NCBI RefSeq assembly: GCF_947488945.1
Contig: NZ_CANLBS010000033.1
Coordinates: 1-49,645 of the forward strand
Reading direction: 5' to 3'
Length of the DNA stretch: 49,645 bases
DNA from: an uncultured Streptomyces sp.
GTDB lineage: Bacteria; Actinomycetota; Actinomycetes; Streptomycetales; Streptomycetaceae
The position numbers and the translations under genes were made by a program. Positions 16,271 through 25,129 of this stretch are shown here, one piece after another. The notes beneath the pieces are model-generated. The model was not told the DNA's origin. It did no database searches and saw only the letters and a program-made list of their open reading frames with translations. Every line of letters begins with the position of its first letter. Position 1 is the stretch's first letter.

Positions 16271-17049
16271 CTCGTGAACTCCTGTCGACCGATTACCTGA
16301 CGCCCCATCCGGAAACGCCTTGGAAACCTCCTCGTGGAACGGTGTGCCGTCCGGTCCCCGGGGAGGTCAATCAGCATGGCCACATGATGAGTTGTTACGC
16401 CACGTGATCACTGATTCACGGAACAATGAGAGCCCCGCCGGAGCGCCGGGCGTACGCCGGAGCAGGGGCGTTTCCGGCGTATCGCACATTGGCCACGCCT
16501 GCGGGTAGAAGTTCCGGGTTTTCCTTGCAAAGCCGGCCCCGGACCCCACCAATGGTTTCAGGGCACCTCGTGTGTCGGCCTTCCCATCCGGAAGGGCCCG
16601 CTCTTGTGCCGAGCAGTTCTAGAGCGGGCAGGACCGCTCTCGCCCGGCCTGCCTTGAAGGCCGGGCGAGAGCGGAACCGTGTTCCCCACAGCAAACCGGC
16701 GCGATCACTAGTGGGCGCGGGGAAAGGGTGAACCGGAGCGGACCCGAAATTTCCTGGACCTGCGCGCCGGGCCATCGTGGCACTCCCCACTGACAGTGCC
16801 GCTACGGACGCCAAAACCCTGGTCTGCTCCTCGGCTGCCGGCCGCCCAAGGGGCTGCCACCGTGTGCCAGGCCGTCGGCGTCTGTGCACTTCGCCAGCAG
16901 CAAGCTGATGGGTGGTGCCCGACCGCCGCCGTCGCCGCGCGTCGCCGACCGTCCAGCCCTACCGGCGCAGGAACGGGCGAACGGTCCAACGCGCGCCCGC
17001 GGAAGCGGCGGACGCCGTTATGCACCAACCCATCGCGTCAGTGAGCTGC
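16271..17049. other. intergenic, no convincing gene
   Basis: About 780 bases between the small membrane protein start and the XRE regulator's terminator. Short ORFs on both strands lack ribosome-binding sites and family motifs. The strong hairpin at 16634-16674 is listed separately. The left part should contain the promoter of the operon beginning at 16270. Confidence 0.5.
16634..16674. terminator. 17-bp stem hairpin in intergenic DNA
   Basis: CCGCTCTCGCCCGGCCT at 16634-16650 pairs perfectly with 16658-16674 across a 7-nt loop. No gene clearly ends here, so it may mark the end of a lost gene or of a small RNA. Confidence 0.6.
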
Positions 17050-17076
17050 TTGGTCCCGTTCGAACCACGGGACCAA
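17050..17076 (-). terminator. hairpin downstream of XRE regulator
   Basis: TTGGTCCCG at 17050-17058 pairs with CGGGACCAA at 17068-17076 across a 9-nt loop. It lies about 50 bases beyond the stop of the regulator at 17126. Confidence 0.6.
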
Positions 17077-17125
17077 CCAACCACGGTGGAGAACCTGCTG
17101 CGATAACTGTGGCGGGCCGTTCGTG

Positions 17126-18013
17126 TCAGAAGAGAACGCTCGGATCCTCGACGGGCTTGCCCTCCACTCCCGTGAGCGCATGTGGCGTCGGCTGACTGGA
17201 CATGGTCGCCTTCCCTCGGAGGACAGCGAGGCGAAGGCTCAGCTCCCCCACGCGCTCCGTCTCACGGGGAAACATCGGTTCTGGAGGCCGAGTGCGTTGG
17301 CGGGGCGCCATCGGGCGTTGGTACCGGGCCCTTCGGATCCGAAGTGGGGGGTCTTCGTACGACGGGTCGTACGAGATCCGGGGACGGGGCTGGCTCGCAG
17401 GGGCGAACCACGCCTCGCCCAGGCCGGCGTCTTCCTGCTTCTCGAAGCGCCAAGCCCGGCTCCAGGCCTCTTCCCAGTCCTTCCATCGAGACACGGGAAT
17501 CTCGCAGGCCCGCAGGAACGCCAGGAACTGTTCCAAGCTGTGCGGCACCGTCTGCCGGGTCACGATGCGATGCGCGGAACTACGGGGGAGAGCCCCGAAC
17601 TGACCAGCACGCTGCTCCATGATCCGAAGCGGGGGAGCACATGCTTCCTCGTACATCCATTGCAGGGCTGCACTGAGGTCTGCGAAGTCGCGCACCAGCC
17701 GAGCAGGCGGCACGGGTCGCCGGTCGCGGCCTGCCCCGGCAGCGGAACGGACGTGCTGGCGCCTTGCTACCTGCCACAGCCTGCGGGCTTCCGCTGGCGA
17801 CGCGTCGCATCCTCGCGCGTACGCCAGCACGGCCACGAGTCTGGGGACCGAGTTGCCGGACGCTACCCGTTGAAGGGTCGTCGCGTGCATCCCCGCCCGA
17901 TCAGCGAGTTCACGGTATGTCAGACCAGCGCGGGCGCGTTGGTTGCGCAACCACTGGGCGAGGTCGCGCAGCGCCGCGCTGGCCGTGTCGATCTCCTTCT
18001 CGGACCGACCCAT
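17126..18013 (-). CDS. XRE-family regulator with two HTH-like parts
   Basis: The 295-residue product starts at an ATG. Residues 15-70 form an XRE helix-turn-helix (LTYRELADRAGMHATTLQRVASG). A second, more divergent HTH-like region spans about 140-195 (SSAHRIVTRQTVPHSLEQFLAFLRAC), followed by WKDWEEAWSRAW. The C-terminal 90 residues are Arg/Pro-rich and likely disordered. This layout is common among streptomycete proteins that accompany conflict or plasmid modules. It follows the small membrane protein gene with a 10-base gap, so they are probably one transcript. Confidence 0.75.
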   Translation of the reverse strand: MGRSEKEIDTASAALRDLAQWLRNQRARAGLTYRELADRAGMHATTLQRVASGNSVPRLVAVLAYARGCDASPAEARRLWQVARRQHVRSAAGAGRDRRPVPPARLVRDFADLSAALQWMYEEACAPPLRIMEQRAGQFGALPRSSAHRIVTRQTVPHSLEQFLAFLRACEIPVSRWKDWEEAWSRAWRFEKQEDAGLGEAWFAPASQPRPRISYDPSYEDPPLRIRRARYQRPMAPRQRTRPPEPMFPRETERVGELSLRLAVLRGKATMSSQPTPHALTGVEGKPVEDPSVLF

Positions 18014-18023
18014 GGTGACTCCG

Positions 18024-18293
18024 TCATGCGGTCGTCAGGGCGGCCTTGAGCACCGTCCTGACGACACGGAGAGAGAGACGGGTGCTGAGCGCGATGATGG
18101 CTCCGGCAACGAGACCGGAACCCGCGATCAGCAGAAGGACATCGACGACAGGCACGCCGGCGAACCTGACGAGTCCGACGGTGACTCCGATGATGACGAT
18201 GATCACGATGGCCTCGGCCCCATTGAGACGGCGGGCACTGGCGGGTGTTCCGTGCTCGACGCAGGAACTGGCGGAGGGAGGGTGCTTAGGCAT
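18024..18293 (-). CDS. small two-helix membrane protein
   Basis: From the ATG at 18293, with AGGAAG eight bases upstream, the product is 89 residues. Two hydrophobic helices lie at about residues 26-46 and 50-71 (VIIVIIGVTVGLV and VDVLLLIAGSGLVAGAIIAL). An upstream GTG in frame at 18368 lacks a good start context. It sits directly before the XRE regulator gene. Function unknown. Confidence 0.65.
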   Translation of the reverse strand: MPKHPPSASSCVEHGTPASARRLNGAEAIVIIVIIGVTVGLVRFAGVPVVDVLLLIAGSGLVAGAIIALSTRLSLRVVRTVLKAALTTA

Positions 18294-19075
18294 GGGGGAC
18301 TTCCTGACCGTTACGTACGGCGCCCGGGTTACCGGACGCCGCACTGGCTCCATCTGGCTCCGCACCACGGGACAGTTGCCGCCGTCCCCAGCGTGGTGCG
18401 CGTGGTGAAGATGGTGGCACCCCGAAATCGACTGCCTGTGCCGTTCTTGCGCTACTGGCGGGTATTGATGCGTGGCTGTCCCCCTGGCCGTGTCACCCAG
18501 ATCGACATGTTCGCTGCTCCGAAAGAGTGAGAGCCTGGATGGCTCACCTTGCTGAACTGCGGTTTGTCTGGGGGGAGATATCGCTGTCCGTGAGCGGTGC
18601 TAGAGCGAATTGATGCGTGACTGCCCCAATCTTCCTTGCACCGCGTACGTGGGGCTGTCACGATCCGGGCCGTACGGACGCCGTACGACCCTGATGGCTA
18701 CTGGCTCCATCCATTGATCAACAGGGACATTCGAGTCCCGCGTTGCCGCGCGGGCTCACCTAAGGCCGACGCCGCCCTCCCGCGGCGCCGGCCTTTCGTA
18801 CGCAAGGGCGCTTTACGGCCGCCCAGTTGCCCAGGACGGTCATGCCCTGGTGTGGCGTGCCAGCGACCCGTCGTCGGCACCGCCACACCGGTACGAACTG
18901 GTGAGCGCGGACAGCGCGACTGGAGGGGCATGCCGAGAGCGCAGCCCAGTTCACCCCGCTGAAGTAGAGGCCTGGGGTTCGGCGCCGTCGGGCGAGGGCT
19001 CCCACCGCACTTGCATACGGGTGCCGCCGGGCGAGTCGTCAGGCAGATGCATCGCAGAGGGAGTGTGACCTAGTA
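18294..19075. other. intergenic region before parA
   Basis: About 780 bases without a supported gene. A near-repeat, TGATGCGTGGCTGTCCCC at 18467-18484, returns as TGATGCGTGACTGCCCCA near 18611. A hairpin lies at 18762-18795. The last 20 bases hold the AGAGGG that may serve as the parA ribosome-binding site. Confidence 0.5.
18762..18795. terminator. hairpin upstream of parAB
   Basis: AAGGCCG plus CGCCG (18762-18774, one bulged base) pairs with CGGCG plus CGGCCTT (18783-18795), followed by T residues in the plus sense. It would stop plus-strand read-through into the partition operon. Confidence 0.55.
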
Positions 19076-20236
19076 ATGTTCGGCCTCATGAGCATTCCAA
19101 CCCCGAGGGGAGAGCGAGAGAAGCTAATTACCGCTCTCACCCCCCAGCTGCGCAGACACCTCAAGATCCGTGCTTTCGAGCACGGAATGGACATCCAGGA
19201 CGCGACCGAGCACGCCATCAACGCCTGGTACTCGGCTGACAACCTGCCGGAGATCAAGACTGACGGAGCGAAGACCTGGGGCACCTTCCTGCCCGTCGGG
19301 GGCCCGGACCGGTTCAAGGCCGCCTGCTCGGAACGCGGCGTCACCTACGTCCAGGGCCTGGCGCAGGCGCTGACGCTGTGGCTCGACAACCATCCTTCCC
19401 CCAGCAGCCCTTTGGTGGCTCAGCCGGTGGTGCGGGTGATAGTGGCGAACCAGAAGGGCGGCGTGGGCAAGACGTTCATCTCGTCCGGGATCGCGCAGGC
19501 ACTCGCGGAGGCCGGCCACCGGGTTCTGATCGTGGACTACGACCCCCAGGGGCACCTCACCGCGGAGCTCGGTTTCGAGGACGTCATGTACGAGGACGAC
19601 GTCGAAACCCTCCTCATGCACATGGACGGCACCGCGAAGGGTCACATCGGCGAGCTCCTGGTCGCCCTGGACCAGGAGCGGTTCGGTGAGCGGCTGCATC
19701 TCCTGCCGGCGTCCGACGACGCGTTCCTCCGGGATGTCGCGCTGTCGAAGGTGTCGTTCAGCGAGGCGGCGTTGGAGCGGGCGCTGGAGCCGCTGGAGGC
19801 GGACTACGACGTCATCATCATCGACGGTCCGCCCAGTCTCGGCCTGAACATGGACACGGCCTTGTACTACGTGCGCCGGCGTGAGGGCGAACTCGCCGAC
19901 CGGTCGGGGGTCATCACCCCGGTGTGGGCGAACAAGGCGTCGCACCGGGCCTTCCGGTTGCTGAAGAGCCAGAAGGAGGATCTCTGCCGCAAGGGCCGGA
20001 TCCAGGTGGACTACCTCGGTCTCGTCGTCAACGCCTACGACAGTCGGCGCGGCAAGCTCGTCCAGGAGAACAAGGACCAGTGGGAGCTGAGCAGCTCCCC
20101 CGGTGTCCTGGCCGTGATCGGTGACCTCAAGGAGGGGCGCGAGGCGGCCGACGGCGAGATCCCGTTGCTGGAGTACGCACCCAACAGTGAACACGCGCAA
20201 GCGATGCGCGACCTCGCGAAGGAGCTCGCCGTATGA
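19076..20236 (+). CDS. parA: ParA-family partition ATPase
   Basis: The 386-residue product has an N-terminal extension of about 115 residues before the ATPase core; its first part (RGEREKLITALTPQLRRHLKIRAFEHG) looks like a ribbon-helix-helix or similar DNA-binding unit. The deviant Walker A NQKGGVGKT lies at about 124-132, followed by VDYDPQGHLT and a Walker B-type region VIIIDGPPSLG. The enzyme would segregate the plasmid by ATP-dependent patterning on the nucleoid together with ParB. The start could also be the ATG at 19088. Its stop overlaps the parB start (ATGA). Confidence 0.92.
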   Translation: MFGLMSIPTPRGEREKLITALTPQLRRHLKIRAFEHGMDIQDATEHAINAWYSADNLPEIKTDGAKTWGTFLPVGGPDRFKAACSERGVTYVQGLAQALTLWLDNHPSPSSPLVAQPVVRVIVANQKGGVGKTFISSGIAQALAEAGHRVLIVDYDPQGHLTAELGFEDVMYEDDVETLLMHMDGTAKGHIGELLVALDQERFGERLHLLPASDDAFLRDVALSKVSFSEAALERALEPLEADYDVIIIDGPPSLGLNMDTALYYVRRREGELADRSGVITPVWANKASHRAFRLLKSQKEDLCRKGRIQVDYLGLVVNAYDSRRGKLVQENKDQWELSSSPGVLAVIGDLKEGREAADGEIPLLEYAPNSEHAQAMRDLAKELAV

Positions 20237-21210
20237 CTCCCCCTCAGCCGCGGGTCACCCGCGGATTCAGCATGGACGAGGACGGTCACGAGTCCGGGAA
20301 GCCCGCTCCTCGCCGGGTCCGGACGCGCCAGCAGATCATCAACGGTGAGGGCAAGCGGCCGCCGGCTTCCGTTCCTCTTGCGGAGCTTGCGCACAATCCG
20401 TTCAACCCGCGTGATGAGCTCACCGACATCGCTGAGACCGCGGACTCGTTGAAGGAGCGGGGTCAGCTCCAGCCCGTCGCGGTCGTCCGGCGGGCGGCGT
20501 TCCTGGCTGTTCACCCCGGCCGGGACGGTGAGATCGGTGAGGCCGAGTACGTGGTCATCGACGGCAATCGGCGTCTGGCGGCCGCCAGTGCCGCGGGACT
20601 GCCGGAGCTCCGGATCGATGTCAACGACGACCTGGCTGCGAGCGCGGAGGATCTGCTCGAGAGCGCGTTGATCGCGAACGTGCACCGGGTCGACGTCCCG
20701 CCGCTGGATCAGGCGAAGGCCATCCAGGAGCTGCTCGGCAAGCACGGGAGCCAGGAGAAGGTGGCCAAGCGGCTCGGGAAGTCCGGGGCGTGGGTGTCGC
20801 AGCGGCTGGCACTGCTCGGGCTGTCCGAGGACTTGCAGGAGAAGGTCGAGGCCGGCGAGCTCAAGGTCAAGGACGGGCGCCGGATCGGCCGGCTCCCTGC
20901 AGAGCAGCAGCAGAGCGAGGCCGCCGCAGCCCTTAACCGGGTTAAGGCCCCCCGCAAGGCCAGGATCAAGAGCGTTGCTGGTTCGGGGGAAGAGCCGGCG
21001 GCGTCCCCGATCCCTCCGCAGAATTCCGGAACGGCCGCACCTGTGGTGCCGACCCCGGAGAGCGTTAACCCGGTTAAGGGCGAGCACGAGACCGCTGCCG
21101 TCCCGGCGCTTCCCTGGGGGGACCCCGGGTGGTTCGACACCCAGCTGCGGGCGCACATGTCGCCCGAGCATCGGGAGGAACTGGTGCTGCTGCTCATGGC
21201 CGACGGCTGA
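20233..21210 (+). CDS. parB: ParB-family centromere-binding protein
   Basis: The 325-residue product has a ParB N-terminal domain: PLAELAHNPFNPR at about 48-60, LKERGQLQPVAV, and VVIDGNRRLAAA in place of the usual GERR box, as in many plasmid ParBs. The HTH region lies at about 165-205 (SQEKVAKRLGKSGAWVSQRLALLGL). A Pro-rich linker leads to an acidic C-terminal helix. It should bind the palindromes at 20931-21320 and spread with CTP. Two of those palindromes are inside this gene and encode (L/V)N(R/P)VK. Confidence 0.92.
   Translation: MTPPQPRVTRGFSMDEDGHESGKPAPRRVRTRQQIINGEGKRPPASVPLAELAHNPFNPRDELTDIAETADSLKERGQLQPVAVVRRAAFLAVHPGRDGEIGEAEYVVIDGNRRLAAASAAGLPELRIDVNDDLAASAEDLLESALIANVHRVDVPPLDQAKAIQELLGKHGSQEKVAKRLGKSGAWVSQRLALLGLSEDLQEKVEAGELKVKDGRRIGRLPAEQQQSEAAAALNRVKAPRKARIKSVAGSGEEPAASPIPPQNSGTAAPVVPTPESVNPVKGEHETAAVPALPWGDPGWFDTQLRAHMSPEHREELVLLLMADG
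20931..20947. promoter_or_regulatory. parS: parS-like palindrome 1 (inside parB)
   Basis: CCTTAACCGGGTTAAGG: 7-base perfect arms around CGG. It matches the other three sites downstream and lies within parB codons for LNRVK. Confidence 0.75.
21063..21079. promoter_or_regulatory. parS: parS-like palindrome 2 (inside parB)
   Basis: CGTTAACCCGGTTAAGG: same site with one mismatch in the left arm; within parB codons for VNPVK. Confidence 0.7.
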
Positions 21211-21219
21211 CGGCCATGC

Positions 21220-21236
21220 CCTTAACCCGGTTAAGG
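21220..21236. promoter_or_regulatory. parS: parS-like palindrome 3
   Basis: CCTTAACCCGGTTAAGG, perfect 7-base arms, 10 bases after the parB stop. Confidence 0.8.
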
Positions 21237-21303
21237 GGTAGCACGTGGAAGGCCTCGCCAGGATGGTGAGGCCTTCGGCGTTGAGAAGAACTGGTGCTGC
21301 GGC

Positions 21304-21320
21304 CCTTAACCCGGTTAAGG
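21304..21320. promoter_or_regulatory. parS: parS-like palindrome 4
   Basis: CCTTAACCCGGTTAAGG, identical to site 3 and extended by GGC/GCG flanks. It overlaps the 3' end of the minus-strand gene that stops at 21315. Confidence 0.8.
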
Positions 21321-22667
21321 GCGCGAGGGTCCGTGGCGGCCGTCGCGCACGGCGGCGCACGTCGACCGGAGCTCCTCCAGCAGCTCTGGGTAGTGCTCGC
21401 CGTACGTGTTCACCGCGTGCCACACCGCTTCCAGCGCCGCCTTGAGCGGGTCGGGCTCGGTGGCGGCGAGCACGGCGGGAAGAGCGAAGTGCGGCTGTGA
21501 GATCCGCTCGGGGCCGCGCGGAGTGCCGGAGGCGTGCACCGCCGCCACGCCGTGCCCCACACCCCCGGTCGGTATCGGCCTGTCGCCGGCGGGCACCGTC
21601 GGTACGAACGCACCCAACGCCCGGCCGAGGCCCCGCCGCCTCCGCCCGTTGTCCCCCGACTCCGCGGCCGGGAGCCACGTCCACCCAGCCGCCGCCTGGG
21701 GCGTCAGTGGACGGTATGGCGGCCGCTCAGGAGGTACCGCCATGAGCACCGACCGCCTCGAGACCTGCGGATCGGAGCGCAGGGTCTCCCACATCCGGTC
21801 CGGGTCATCGAACGGCGGCGGCAGCGGACGTCTCTCCGTCAACGCGGTGAGCGCCTGGGTGACCCACGAAACGCCGATCAGGCCCGCCGCCTCGCAGGCC
21901 CGCCGGGCGGCCAACGATGCCACCGCGCGCTGGACCTCGGAACCCGCAGTATCAAGCGCGTGCACCAGACCGCTGTCAAAGCGGAGCAGACCGCGGACAT
22001 TGCCGCCGACGCCGCGCAGCCCCTCGCTTGGCAGCCGACCGCCCCACTCCCATCGCTCGTGGTGCAGCCGCCGCTCCTCGGCGGCCCGTTCCTCCGCCTC
22101 ACGGGCCAGGCGTTCGGTCTCGGCGCGCTGCTCCGGGGTGGGCGGTGGTGGAAGTTCGCGCGCGTGACGGTGCCAGTAGGCGGCGATCTGTGAGGTCTGG
22201 CGGACCACGCGGTCCGCGCGGGGCGGCGCGGGCCAGAACTGCAGGAGGTAGCTTTCCACCTGTGGCTCCCCCGGCACCCTGGTGTCGAGCTTCCGCCCCT
22301 CGTCCATCCCCTGCGCGCAGTACCGCACCCGGTAATCGGTTCGGGCGAGATCCAGATCCCACGCGGCCTCGCCCGCCCACTGCACCAGCCTGGTGCGCTC
22401 CGACACAGGGCGGAAGGACACCTCGACCACGTCCTCCCAGACCGGGTCCAACAGAGGATCCTCGCCGTGGACCTCCACGACGAAACCGACGCTGCCCGTG
22501 TGCAGCCCGGTGACCAGAAAGAGCGCACCCGGGACCGCCGCCCCGCACAGCCCTCCACTCTGGCCGGCGAACGCCTCGGAGAGGCCTGGGTTCGCCTCGT
22601 CCGGGTCGCTCTCCACGTAGATCTGACCGTAGTGAACGTGCACCTCGCCCGTGACCGGCCTACGCAC
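21315..22667 (-). CDS. hypothetical protein next to parAB
   Basis: A GTG at 22667, behind a GGGGAGG, gives 450 residues. The N-terminal 150 residues look beta-rich (VHVHYGQIYVES, FVVEVHGED). A charged helix rich in Glu/Arg/Ala lies at about 170-200 (EQRAETERLAREAEERAAEE) and may form a coiled coil. The rest is mixed alpha/beta without a recognised motif. The frame stays open upstream to 23198, and an alternative start further upstream would add a short hydrophobic segment, so the start is not certain. The 3' end overlaps parS-like site 4. Unknown function. Confidence 0.65.
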   Translation of the reverse strand: MRRPVTGEVHVHYGQIYVESDPDEANPGLSEAFAGQSGGLCGAAVPGALFLVTGLHTGSVGFVVEVHGEDPLLDPVWEDVVEVSFRPVSERTRLVQWAGEAAWDLDLARTDYRVRYCAQGMDEGRKLDTRVPGEPQVESYLLQFWPAPPRADRVVRQTSQIAAYWHRHARELPPPPTPEQRAETERLAREAEERAAEERRLHHERWEWGGRLPSEGLRGVGGNVRGLLRFDSGLVHALDTAGSEVQRAVASLAARRACEAAGLIGVSWVTQALTALTERRPLPPPFDDPDRMWETLRSDPQVSRRSVLMAVPPERPPYRPLTPQAAAGWTWLPAAESGDNGRRRRGLGRALGAFVPTVPAGDRPIPTGGVGHGVAAVHASGTPRGPERISQPHFALPAVLAATEPDPLKAALEAVWHAVNTYGEHYPELLEELRSTCAAVRDGRHGPSRP

Positions 22668-23221
22668 GGCACCCCTCCCCTTACAGCGGGCGGCCTCGAA
22701 ACCCTCGGTTAGACGGGCCGTCACACGCCCCGCATCATGCCGCAGGCCACTGACAACCGGTCCACGACAAGACGGACTTGGCCGCAGAAGCTGCCTGTCT
22801 TCCTGTCGATAGGGGCCCGGGGCCTGAGGGGCGAGAAGCACCGCGAACACCACGGCGAAGACGGTTCCCGACGTCATGACCGTCGTCCCCACGGATGCGC
22901 TCTGGGACGAGGTGCTGAGAACCGAGACGGCCGGGAGCGCCAGCGAACGCCACCGGTACCGGCACCCGGAGCGAGCGCTCGACCGAGACGCACTGGCCTG
23001 AGGTCGTTGACTCCCCGCGCTGCTCGCGCACAAGGAAAAGGCCCCGGCGCCCGCCGTTGAAGGCGGGAGCCGGGGCCCTTTCCTCTGCGGATCCGGGGTG
23101 GGGAACACGGGTGCCGTCGCTTGTGGCAGGGTGGCGACGCCCGGGACGGGTGGCTGGTGTGTGGCACCGGTGACGGAACACCCGCCCCGGGTTCCCATGT
23201 GAGGAGTCGAGCTTTCGGCTG
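22668..23221. other. intergenic, with terminator
   Basis: About 550 bases. The minus strand remains open in the frame of the gene at 21315 but shows no start as good as 22667. The only clear signal is the hairpin at 23040-23077. Confidence 0.5.
23040..23077. terminator. hairpin terminator
   Basis: GGCCCCGGC/CCCGCC (23040-23055) pairs with GGCGGG/GCCGGGGCC (23062-23077) with one unpaired base on each side. It is flanked by AAAAG and CTTTCC, so it could work in both directions. It is about 145 bases beyond the stop of the gene at 23222. Confidence 0.75.
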
Positions 23222-24142
23222 TCAGGCTGCCGAGGTGAGGGCTTCACTCTGGCTGAGGACGTAGCAGCGGAGGTCGATGTCAGCGGGGAGGGCGGGCGTC
23301 TCGTTGCCCAGGGCGAGTGCGCCGACCGCGACGGTGAACGTCCTCGTCACCGCGTCGCTGCCCTTCTTCGTCTGAGGGCTCTGAAACAGGAGGTACCGGG
23401 CCGTCAGGTAGCTCTCGGGGGTCAGGCCGGGGTCGGCCAGCAGGCCAAGAGCGGCCGTGTGGACCGCCGCGCTGTCGCGGGGGTCCGGGGTGGCGGTGTA
23501 AACGGGGTTGCCGCCGGTCTCCATGCGGGAGGCGTCGATGCCCCGGGCGGCGACCCGGGCGGTCAGCTCGCGGGCGATGCCTTGGGCGGTGCGTCCGCGG
23601 ATGATGCGGATGCCGGGGGAGTGCCGGCCGTTCGGCAGGGTCAGCCAGGTCGTGAGGATGTCTCCTTCGACGGCCTCGTCTTCGAACCGCTGCTGGGCGA
23701 GGCGGCCGTAGCGGAGCATGGCCTCGTAGGCGGGGGTGGGGAGGCCGCCGGTGTAGGTGCGGGAGACGGGTTCCCACTGCGCGCCGTCGCGGAGCCGGCC
23801 GACGCGGCCGAGCCTGTCGTAGTTGGTGTTCCCGGGGCGGATCGGCATACGGAACCGGGACGGGTCGTAGGCGATGCTCTGCCCGAGACGGCCGCCCGCC
23901 TCCACCGCCAAGATGTACCGCCAGTTCACCAGCTCGGTGTGGACGGTGCGAAGCGCGGTGATCCGGTCGGTGCGGGTCGTGGCGGCGGCCCAGAGGCTGG
24001 CGAGCCGGTCGCGGGCGGTGGTGGCGGCCTCGGCCTGCCGGTCGGCGAAGGCTCGGACCTGCGCCTGCCGGCCGGGGTCCGCGGTGCGCAGGGCGAGCGG
24101 GCTGGTGGGGAAGTCTTCACGGGTGATCAGCAAGGTGGGCAT
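23222..24142 (-). CDS. hypothetical protein of transfer block
   Basis: An ATG at 24142 preceded by GAGGAG gives 306 residues beginning MPTLLITREDF. Residues 30-75 form a helical, Ala/Arg-rich region. The remainder is mixed, with distinctive segments such as RPGNTNYDRLGRVGRL and LTLPNGRHSPGIRIIRGRT. No catalytic motif, membrane segment or known family is recognised. It is in the same orientation as the transfer genes, downstream of the small zinc protein at 24206. Confidence 0.7.
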   Translation of the reverse strand: MPTLLITREDFPTSPLALRTADPGRQAQVRAFADRQAEAATTARDRLASLWAAATTRTDRITALRTVHTELVNWRYILAVEAGGRLGQSIAYDPSRFRMPIRPGNTNYDRLGRVGRLRDGAQWEPVSRTYTGGLPTPAYEAMLRYGRLAQQRFEDEAVEGDILTTWLTLPNGRHSPGIRIIRGRTAQGIARELTARVAARGIDASRMETGGNPVYTATPDPRDSAAVHTAALGLLADPGLTPESYLTARYLLFQSPQTKKGSDAVTRTFTVAVGALALGNETPALPADIDLRCYVLSQSEALTSAA

Positions 24143-24205
24143 GGCTCTCCTCTTGCGGGGCTGCGCCCCGTGGGTCGATGGCGGCAAGAGCAGTTCGGTG
24201 GGTGC

Positions 24206-24430
24206 TCAGGCGTGGTCGTCGCCGTGCGTGCGGCGCCGCGGCTGGGTGTCGGACACGAAGCGCATCTCGCCGGGGTGGCGGGCGTTCCAGTCTTCGGCGC
24301 AGACCTTGTGGACCGGTTCCCCGGCGTGGGAGCGCAGGGGTGTGGGTTTGTGGCAGAGGGTGCAGGGGGCGTCGCGGCGGAAGTGGAGGCCGGTGCGCCA
24401 GTCGAGCAGCGGCTGCTCGGCCGGGTTCAT
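24206..24430 (-). CDS. small zinc-binding protein
   Basis: The 74-residue product starts at an ATG that overlaps the stop of the cyclase gene (ATGA). It contains CTLC followed by HKVC, a likely zinc site formed by C-x2-C...H-x2-C at about residues 23-48, and a charged tail. It is translationally coupled to the GGDEF protein, so it may work with it. Function unknown. Confidence 0.6.
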   Translation of the reverse strand: MNPAEQPLLDWRTGLHFRRDAPCTLCHKPTPLRSHAGEPVHKVCAEDWNARHPGEMRFVSDTQPRRRTHGDDHA

Positions 24431-25086
24431 CGGCGGGGTGTGGTGCGGGCTGCGGTGCCGGGGCGGCCTTGGCGGCGGCCGTTGACGCTCGGCACGTCGG
24501 CGTGGCCGGGGTGGGCCTGGACGATGATTCCCTGGTGCTTGCCCTCGTACATCGCCGCGTCCGCGGCCCTCATCAAGACCGGCAGCTCGCTGGTGGCGAC
24601 GGCGTGCGGGGTGGCCGCGCCGGCGGAGACCGTCAGGGGCAGCAGGCCGTCGCCGTAGGGGACGGGCCGGTTCATGAGGCGGGCGAGGTGCTCCAGGCGC
24701 AGCTTGTGGTGCCGGGGCTCGATGCGGGCCAGGGCGGCGAACTCGTCGCCTCCGAGGCGGCCGGCGAGTCCGCGGTGCCCGGCCCACTCGGTGAGACGGG
24801 CACCGATCGCGGCGAGCGCCGTGTCCCCCGCCGCGTGCCCGAACCGGTCGTTGAGCTGCTTGAAGTGGTCGGCGTCCGCGAGGACCAGAAGCAGCCCATC
24901 AGGGTGGCGCTCCAGGAGTTGCTGGGCGCGGTCGGTGAACGCTTCGCGGCGCCAGCATCCGGTGAGGGGGTCGCGCTGCGCCTGGGTGAGGCGGCGGCGC
25001 AGGACGGTGGTGTGGAGGGTCCACCCGGCCAGTGGGACGGCCAGGGCGGTGAGGTGGAGGGTCTTCGGTAACGCGGTGGTGGGCAT
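24427..25086 (-). CDS. membrane-anchored diguanylate cyclase (GGDEF)
   Basis: The 219-residue product starts at an ATG with AAGGA upstream. One hydrophobic segment at about 10-29 anchors it. The GGDEF domain begins at RDPLTGCWRR (38) and has the substrate loop DADHFKQLNDRFGH (71-84). The intact GGDEF catalytic motif lies at 112-116. It should make cyclic di-GMP from two GTP. The inhibitory RxxD site that normally precedes GGDEF is absent (GHRG), so feedback inhibition by product is unlikely. A cyclase in a transfer block could influence host development, because c-di-GMP controls BldD in Streptomyces. Confidence 0.88.
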   Translation of the reverse strand: MPTTALPKTLHLTALAVPLAGWTLHTTVLRRRLTQAQRDPLTGCWRREAFTDRAQQLLERHPDGLLLVLADADHFKQLNDRFGHAAGDTALAAIGARLTEWAGHRGLAGRLGGDEFAALARIEPRHHKLRLEHLARLMNRPVPYGDGLLPLTVSAGAATPHAVATSELPVLMRAADAAMYEGKHQGIIVQAHPGHADVPSVNGRRQGRPGTAARTTPRR

Positions 25087-25129
25087 ACTGATGGTGTCCT
25101 TCGTCTCGTCTTCACCACGGGCAGGGACA

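Noticed and set aside
16708..17044. Short ORFs on both strands as a possible transposase remnant
   Set aside because: The translations show no transposase motif and no coding periodicity that I can defend.
17050..17076. tRNA T-arm suggested by GTTCGAACC between CCC and GGG
   Set aside because: The loop is too long, the remaining arms do not form, and the hairpin fits a terminator of the regulator gene.
18721..18790. tRNA 3' part suggested by GGGACATTCGAGTCCC
   Set aside because: The loop has six bases and is not TTCRANN; no anticodon or acceptor stem could be built upstream.
22735..23198. N-terminal extension of the hypothetical protein or a small secreted protein in the open frame
   Set aside because: A short hydrophobic patch follows an internal ATG, but the ribosome-binding site and codon pattern favour the GTG at 22667; kept only as a caveat.
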